Notes under the pieces: generated by a model
Seen by the model: the letters and a program-made list of their open reading frames with translations, nothing else
What the model was told of the DNA's origin: nothing
The model's database searches: none
Part shown: one piece after another, positions 58,718 to 64,000 of the stretch
How the letters are laid out: every line of letters begins with the position of its first letter
How positions within the stretch are numbered: position 1 is the stretch's first letter
From: Cristatella mucedo
Lineage: Eukaryota; Bryozoa; Phylactolaemata; Cristatellidae
Assembly: GCA_009760855.2 (NCBI GenBank)
Contig: WPIO01000003.1
Span: forward strand, 12,366,501 to 12,430,500
Direction of reading: 5' to 3'
DNA length: 64,000 bases
Program-made: the position numbers and the translations under genes

Positions 58718-61700
58718 CGATCGTCAACCACCAAGTCAGCCGTGTCGAGAGGCAGCCAGTCAAGCCGACTAGAGTTGAGCGCCACTTGATAGATACTCTC
58801 TGTCAATTGCCTCGGGGCCCTTTAATTACAACTTCATCAAGAAAGAGCCCTTCGCCGCACAATATGATAATATTCAAAGTGAGTGCACATTTATTGCAAC
58901 TAGAAGAAATGCTCAGCCTTTTTCTGCTTGCTGAATGTGTGCTAGACAGCGAAAAGGAGTCAGCCTAAGGGGGCGGGGCGGACGCGGCTGCTGGAGCATG
59001 TAAGTACTCCATAAACTAGTCTACGCACACAATTAACTAGTAAACTGCCGAGACCTTGGGTCCGCCCCAACGACGGCCTTCCAAGAAGAAAGTATGAAGA
59101 CGGATGAAGGGTATTGCTACTCACTAGCTGAACTCGTACTTACACTCAGCTCATATTGATACTGGATTCAAAGCAGGCACGTAAAAGTAGAGGCTGGCTG
59201 ATTGGACAGCCTCGTTACTATTGCGGCTAAGGAGCCTCGGTGGCCATAAAATCGACTTCTATACGGAAATGAAAGATTACCAGCAGTTCCAGAGTAACAG
59301 TACCATCAGCAAAATGTATCAAAGGCAGAATACTGACAACAAAATCTCGAGCCACCGTAAATGGCTCATATACAATGACGAGATTCGTAATCGCGTCTGC
59401 ATTACAATTCTTTCAATCCGACAGTAACAGTGACAGGTTAATCAACTCAAGAAAGTAAATTTGAAATTAGCCCGGCGGACAAGTCTAACACAATTTTTTT
59501 TAAACCACTACAAACGAAGGCGGTGCACGTCAAGAAGTAGCCAGTGTCAATAAAAAGTGTGGTATGATGCTTAGAAAAGCCAGCTACAGTGGGCAAGCAT
59601 CACACTTGGAAAAGCGTACAAAAGCGCACGGACAGACGCTTCGGACCGAAGGTCAGTAGCGCCGCGGGTTTGTAAACTGAACCACACCGCGCTCAGGTGA
59701 GCGTAGTAAGCACGGCCGAATAAAAACTGAATCTCACGGTACAGAGGAATAGCTTAGCGAAACGGGTGTATCTTTGTATAGACTTTAATCCTGCAAATTC
59801 GTCGCATTTGTGGCTATTAGCAAGAAGCGAATTTCCGACTTTCGGCGAAAACCGGCTGGCGGCCCCATCACCAAAAGTGTACGCGTCTAAGCCTGGGATC
59901 ATTAATTCTGAACCGTCTTGTTTCACGAACCGCTACAAGCTTCGAGCATTGTCACAGGCAGAGTTGGAGTACACACGTGTCACTATGCTCACCTTCAGTG
60001 CCACAGCGAACGAGGAAAAGCTTTTGCGGCTGTATGCCAGTCCCGATTTATGCCGGCGTCAATTGCACGGAGCTGCGCTATCGCTATGCCAGCACAAAAT
60101 GCAACTCCTTACAGTCCTTCAAAGCTTACGCTGCACTGTAAATGTATTATAATGCCAAAAGTCACAAATACCTCGATCTGCCCAGAAGAGTGAGCGGTAG
60201 ACGGCGAGCGGGCTGAGCCTGAACCGGACGCAAAAAGTAATGCTCGTGCTTCGTCGTGCCACCTAAGAGTAACTTCAAAGGCCTTGTGTTGCTGCAAATA
60301 GAGACAATATTTCATCATCATAATTCATTAGGTTTATATTGCGTTGCAACTTCAACGTCAAGATTGAGGCTAGGTTTACTTGTATGCTAGGTTACCACAC
60401 TGCACATCCGTCCGTAGCTACGTATTGAGCACAGCCAAAGTTGCTCCTTCTCGACTTCCATTTCTTTTGTAGCTCTGTAGCTTCCACTAATACCTATTTT
60501 CAAATTTTGCAACGGAGACTTACACGGAGGTTAATCTTGCTTCAAAAGAGGGTTTGTTTCCTCATTGTAAGTAAAGCTACACCGAGATGGTGTTTTAGTT
60601 CGGGTTCGCAAAACGATCTGAACAGCTAGCAGGGAAGTGCCGTACAGCCTTAATCTGAGCAGCTAGCAGCAAAGTACTGTGTAACTTTGTTCTTAGCACC
60701 TGACACCAACTGTTGTGTATCCTTGACGACCAAGCAGTGCTTGTAAGGGCCCTGGCGTAAAGATTTGGACGAAGAGTTTCAACTCATGTGCCAGATTCCC
60801 GTAAAACAATGAAAATGTTAGGTTTTTCTCTGCTAAATTTGGCCGCAGCAAAGCTCTATCGACGACCTCATGCATAACCATTGCAGGGAGGCTCGGAGTC
60901 GTAGCGGCTCCTAGCTGACCGGCGACGCACCGAACGAGGTAAGCAACTTACACATTTACGAAACCACGCGAGTCCAATCAAAACTAGAAGTTCGCCGTAA
61001 GCTTTGAATCAATCAAGCAAGAATGGTGCGAACTGAACGCTTACTATTTTAGCATAGTCTCCGGTGCATTTGTTGATTTCAATTGAAATGGCTTGCACCC
61101 TACCCATAGGGAAACTTTTCATGTAGTTTTCTGTTCGTCCGCAATGTGCGATAACTTTACCACGTTCTCAAATCTCGGCAGCCCACCAAGCCAGGTCTTT
61201 AATGGTGTTAAACGGTACGATGGTACCTGCAAGTTTAACGTTTAGTATATAGTTTTCCAAAACATCTTATAAGATGACAAAATCATCTCATTATATGCGA
61301 AAGTTGAAATCCACACACCCGTACTCATCTGAAATGATGACCGCAGCTTCGAACTTAATTTCTCGGGGGTTTTGACTGGCACCTTCACCTGGAATATTCG
61401 GTCTTATCTAGCCTCCCGCTGGAGAGCAGGAAAGCTGCCGGTGTGACCATGTGATCTGTCGTGAATATTTTCTGCATCAATAGTGCGATTGCACTACCAG
61501 CTATTAAGCTACTGCCAGCGCAGCACGTTCCCCTGGGTACTTTAAAACTAGGCTTCCGATCGTAAAACGTATACCGGAAATTATGCTGCCACTGGTCCTG
61601 CTGCGAACCTAACGTATTAGGAACAAAGACCTGTTCGTATACTGGCTCTAACCGCAGCCGGTTTTTACGCACAAGTTTAGAAAAGACCTTGATGAACAGA

Positions 61701-64000
61701 TCTCAAAAAAGTAGTCGTAGAAGCACAACACCAAGCATCCCCTTCAAAACGACAAATTCCAGCCAGATGCCACCGACAACTCCGATTAAAAGTAATGTAA
61801 TGAAGTGTGATTGTAAATAGAAACATTGCTCGAAAGATTTTGGCTTATTTTAGTCAGACTTCATTTAGACTAATTTTCAGCTACTAATAACACGTAAATG
61901 CTTATTCCATAAGAAAATTATTTACAGGTTCCACAAGACAATTAAGGAAGCATCTAGAAGGTGCGACACACCCGCCAAGCATGGAACAATGTGATTCACA
62001 CATGCTTCAACAACAGACAGCCGAGCAAATTTCAGTTGGCCATCACCGTCTGCGGACACAAGCAGCACTGTTCAATTCCAGGTATGAATTCGGCTCAGGA
62101 GTAACGCAAATCGGCATTCCACCGAAAGCGGTAGCACAGGTACCCAAGACACGGTCCTGGAAATAATATCAATGGATCAAGACCTTGATTTTTACTGGAG
62201 CGTTCAAAGGCAGCCCTGCCGAAATATTTATTTGGTCCCTTACCAATTTTCTGTAACCGAAGGTGCTTGGACGTGACGTCGAGCTCGTTGTACTATTCCC
62301 AGTCACCTAAAAGGCACGGGTAGCTAGCCTTGGATTGCCTAGGCATCATAGCATCACTCAGCAGCCACAGTTTCCACCAACGCTCACCGTAATGGGACAA
62401 TCTTGAGTAGAAACTACACTGAGCATACCCGTTCCATTGATTAGTCCTCGACAGATGGGGACAGCTCCGTTTAGTACCACTTGGCAACTGCCGCTCACTG
62501 TTACCTGTTTGCAAAGGAGCAATGAAGAGTTCAAGTGCGCCGATTCAAAAGGCATACGATATCAATTGAATGGAGTTGCGCGTTGACAGTTATTGCACTA
62601 GGATTCTTACGTAATTAGTTATCCAAAAAGAGCAGCTCCTTGCTTCTCGGCCGCCGCCATCATGGCCGCCGTCAGGTATGAGATTCGTTTCGTGCTGACC
62701 CTGCAAATGCCATTGCACAAAATGAATGCTGCTTTTGCGAATAGTGCCATCCGAGAGAATCAATTTGGCTACGGCGAGTGTTAGAAAATACGCCCTTAAT
62801 TTCCGAAAAGTTTGTGAAAAGGCACGAGCTAAGCAACGCAGCTGGCGACTGCTTACCCCTTCAGAGAAATCCAGCGGCAACGTCTGGCTCAAAGCCGCCT
62901 TCAGTAGGAGCAACGAGACCGCTCGTACATTCATCGGAGAGTCGGTCATCATCTGTAATTAAGGTTTACACAGTCTTACCGTACCATCAAGCAAATTAGC
63001 CTGTTGCTGCCTCGAATTCGACGCCTATGTCTAAAACCACCTTTCACCACTGTATAGATGTCTCACATTCAACAGTATGTTGCAAAGGCTGAAGTACAGC
63101 ATCACAGCCAGAAAGCCACGTAGGACGAGTCTTACGGTTTGCAAAATCAGTAGCGACAGGACCAGCGAAGGCCACGGAGTCTGCGAAGGTGAAGATGCAG
63201 CCAGCCTTTGTCGAACACCAATTTATAGCCATTAGTATCCATGGAGGTTGAATGGGCCGTTACGCTTCTTGGACCTGTATGAATGCTGCAATGTGAGCTC
63301 AGCCCTATGTAATGTAATGTAATGTATCTCCGTCAGTAACTCCACAAAGTCATAAAGACCACGTGGGTGTTACGCAGGAGAGTTTTGTATAGCGCACTCA
63401 CAGCCTAAGCGGCTTTTGGTACGCATTCGGTAGCCAACAGACTTCGTCTCACGCAACAAAGAGAAAGTGGGAAGCATAGCAGAGTTAGGAGAGCAGTTGA
63501 GGTAGTGAGTAGCATAGAAGTAGCAGTTCAGGACCGCTGAAAAAGGTGTGCCATAGTCGGCAGTTGGAGAGTAGTTGTCGTTGCGTAAGAATTGTGGAAG
63601 CGAGTTCCACAGTCTAGGACCTGCAGAGCTAAAGCTTCTGTCGCCAACTGTCTTTAAGCGGAGGAATGGAACAGCTAATTTATTGCCCACACAGGACCTG
63701 AGGGCGCGAACAGGCTGAAACTGATGCAGCAGTTCAGCTAGGTACGAAGGAGCCAAGCCGTGGCGGGCCTTGTGGGTCAGCGTAAGAACTTTGCTCTGTA
63801 TCCTTTGCTCAACCGGCAACTATCCTAGCTCTTTCAGCAGAGGTGACACGTGCTCAAACCGCTGGGACTTGAAGACCAGCCTTGCAGCCATATTCAGAGT
63901 CCGCTGTAGTGGCATAATAGCTTTCTTTGGCAGCCCAGCCAAAAGGGAATTACAATAATCAAGCCGAGACAGGACTAAAGAGCTAGTTAAATTTATTACA
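58718..64000 (+). repeat. Duplicated segment, copy 2 (cut by the window end)
   Basis: Matches 49071-54360 in order. The first few hundred bases carry several substitutions, while roughly 60.4-61.8 kb looks identical to 50.7-52.15 kb by eye. A 2-bp deletion near 62640 and a few 1-bp indels distinguish the copies. Confidence 0.93.
63307..64000 (-). mobile_element. LINE-A 3' end in the second duplication copy (partial)
   Basis: Same (TAATG)n tail (63307-63326) and the same C-terminal RT frame (63819-63370) as copy 1, running off the window. Identical insertion point to copy 1. Confidence 0.93.

Noticed and set aside
49071-64000. Very long LTRs of one retroelement
   Set aside because: The repeated segment lacks TG...CA ends, a primer-binding site or gag-pol between the copies, and contains a LINE insertion shared by both; a tandem duplication is simpler.

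Overview
This is animal nuclear DNA, not prokaryotic. It shows spliced exons with GT/GC-AG junctions, tRNA-derived SINEs, decayed non-LTR retrotransposons, a hAT-type miniature element and long microsatellites. The main gene is a metazoan cyclic-nucleotide phosphodiesterase. The SINE and LINE families suggest an invertebrate bilaterian, but I cannot name the species.

Layout. Positions 2,023-37,349 on the minus strand hold one essentially complete gene, a PDE5-type cGMP-specific phosphodiesterase. I rebuilt 17 coding exons by hand. Every exon phase joins, giving 862 codons plus a stop, with the order N-terminal motif, GAF-A, GAF-B, PDEase domain. The catalytic residues fall at a constant offset of 4 from the human PDE5A numbering I know, which supports the exon chain strongly. 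Its introns carry most of the repeats: a CR1/L2-like retrotransposon family (called LINE-B here), two tRNA-derived SINE families (SINE-A, SINE-B), a 189-bp SPIN-like hAT element, two minisatellites, and long (GA)n, (CA)n and (TG)n tracts. A GC-rich, CpG-dense region upstream (37.35-38.35 kb) probably contains the promoter.

Positions 38-49 kb are repeat-rich flank with no gene I can support. They include LINE-B fragments and an apparently undescribed dispersed repeat (R1). One R1 copy is split by a LINE-A fragment that is itself split by a LINE-B fragment.

Positions 49,071-64,000 are dominated by a duplication. The segment beginning at 49,071 recurs from 58,718 to the window end with a period of about 9.65 kb, consistent with a tandem duplication. 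The first unit holds a nearly full-length but broken LINE-A (endonuclease and reverse transcriptase, minus strand). The second unit repeats its 3' end at the same relative site and is cut by the window end. Short open stretches in this unit may be exons of an unknown host gene.
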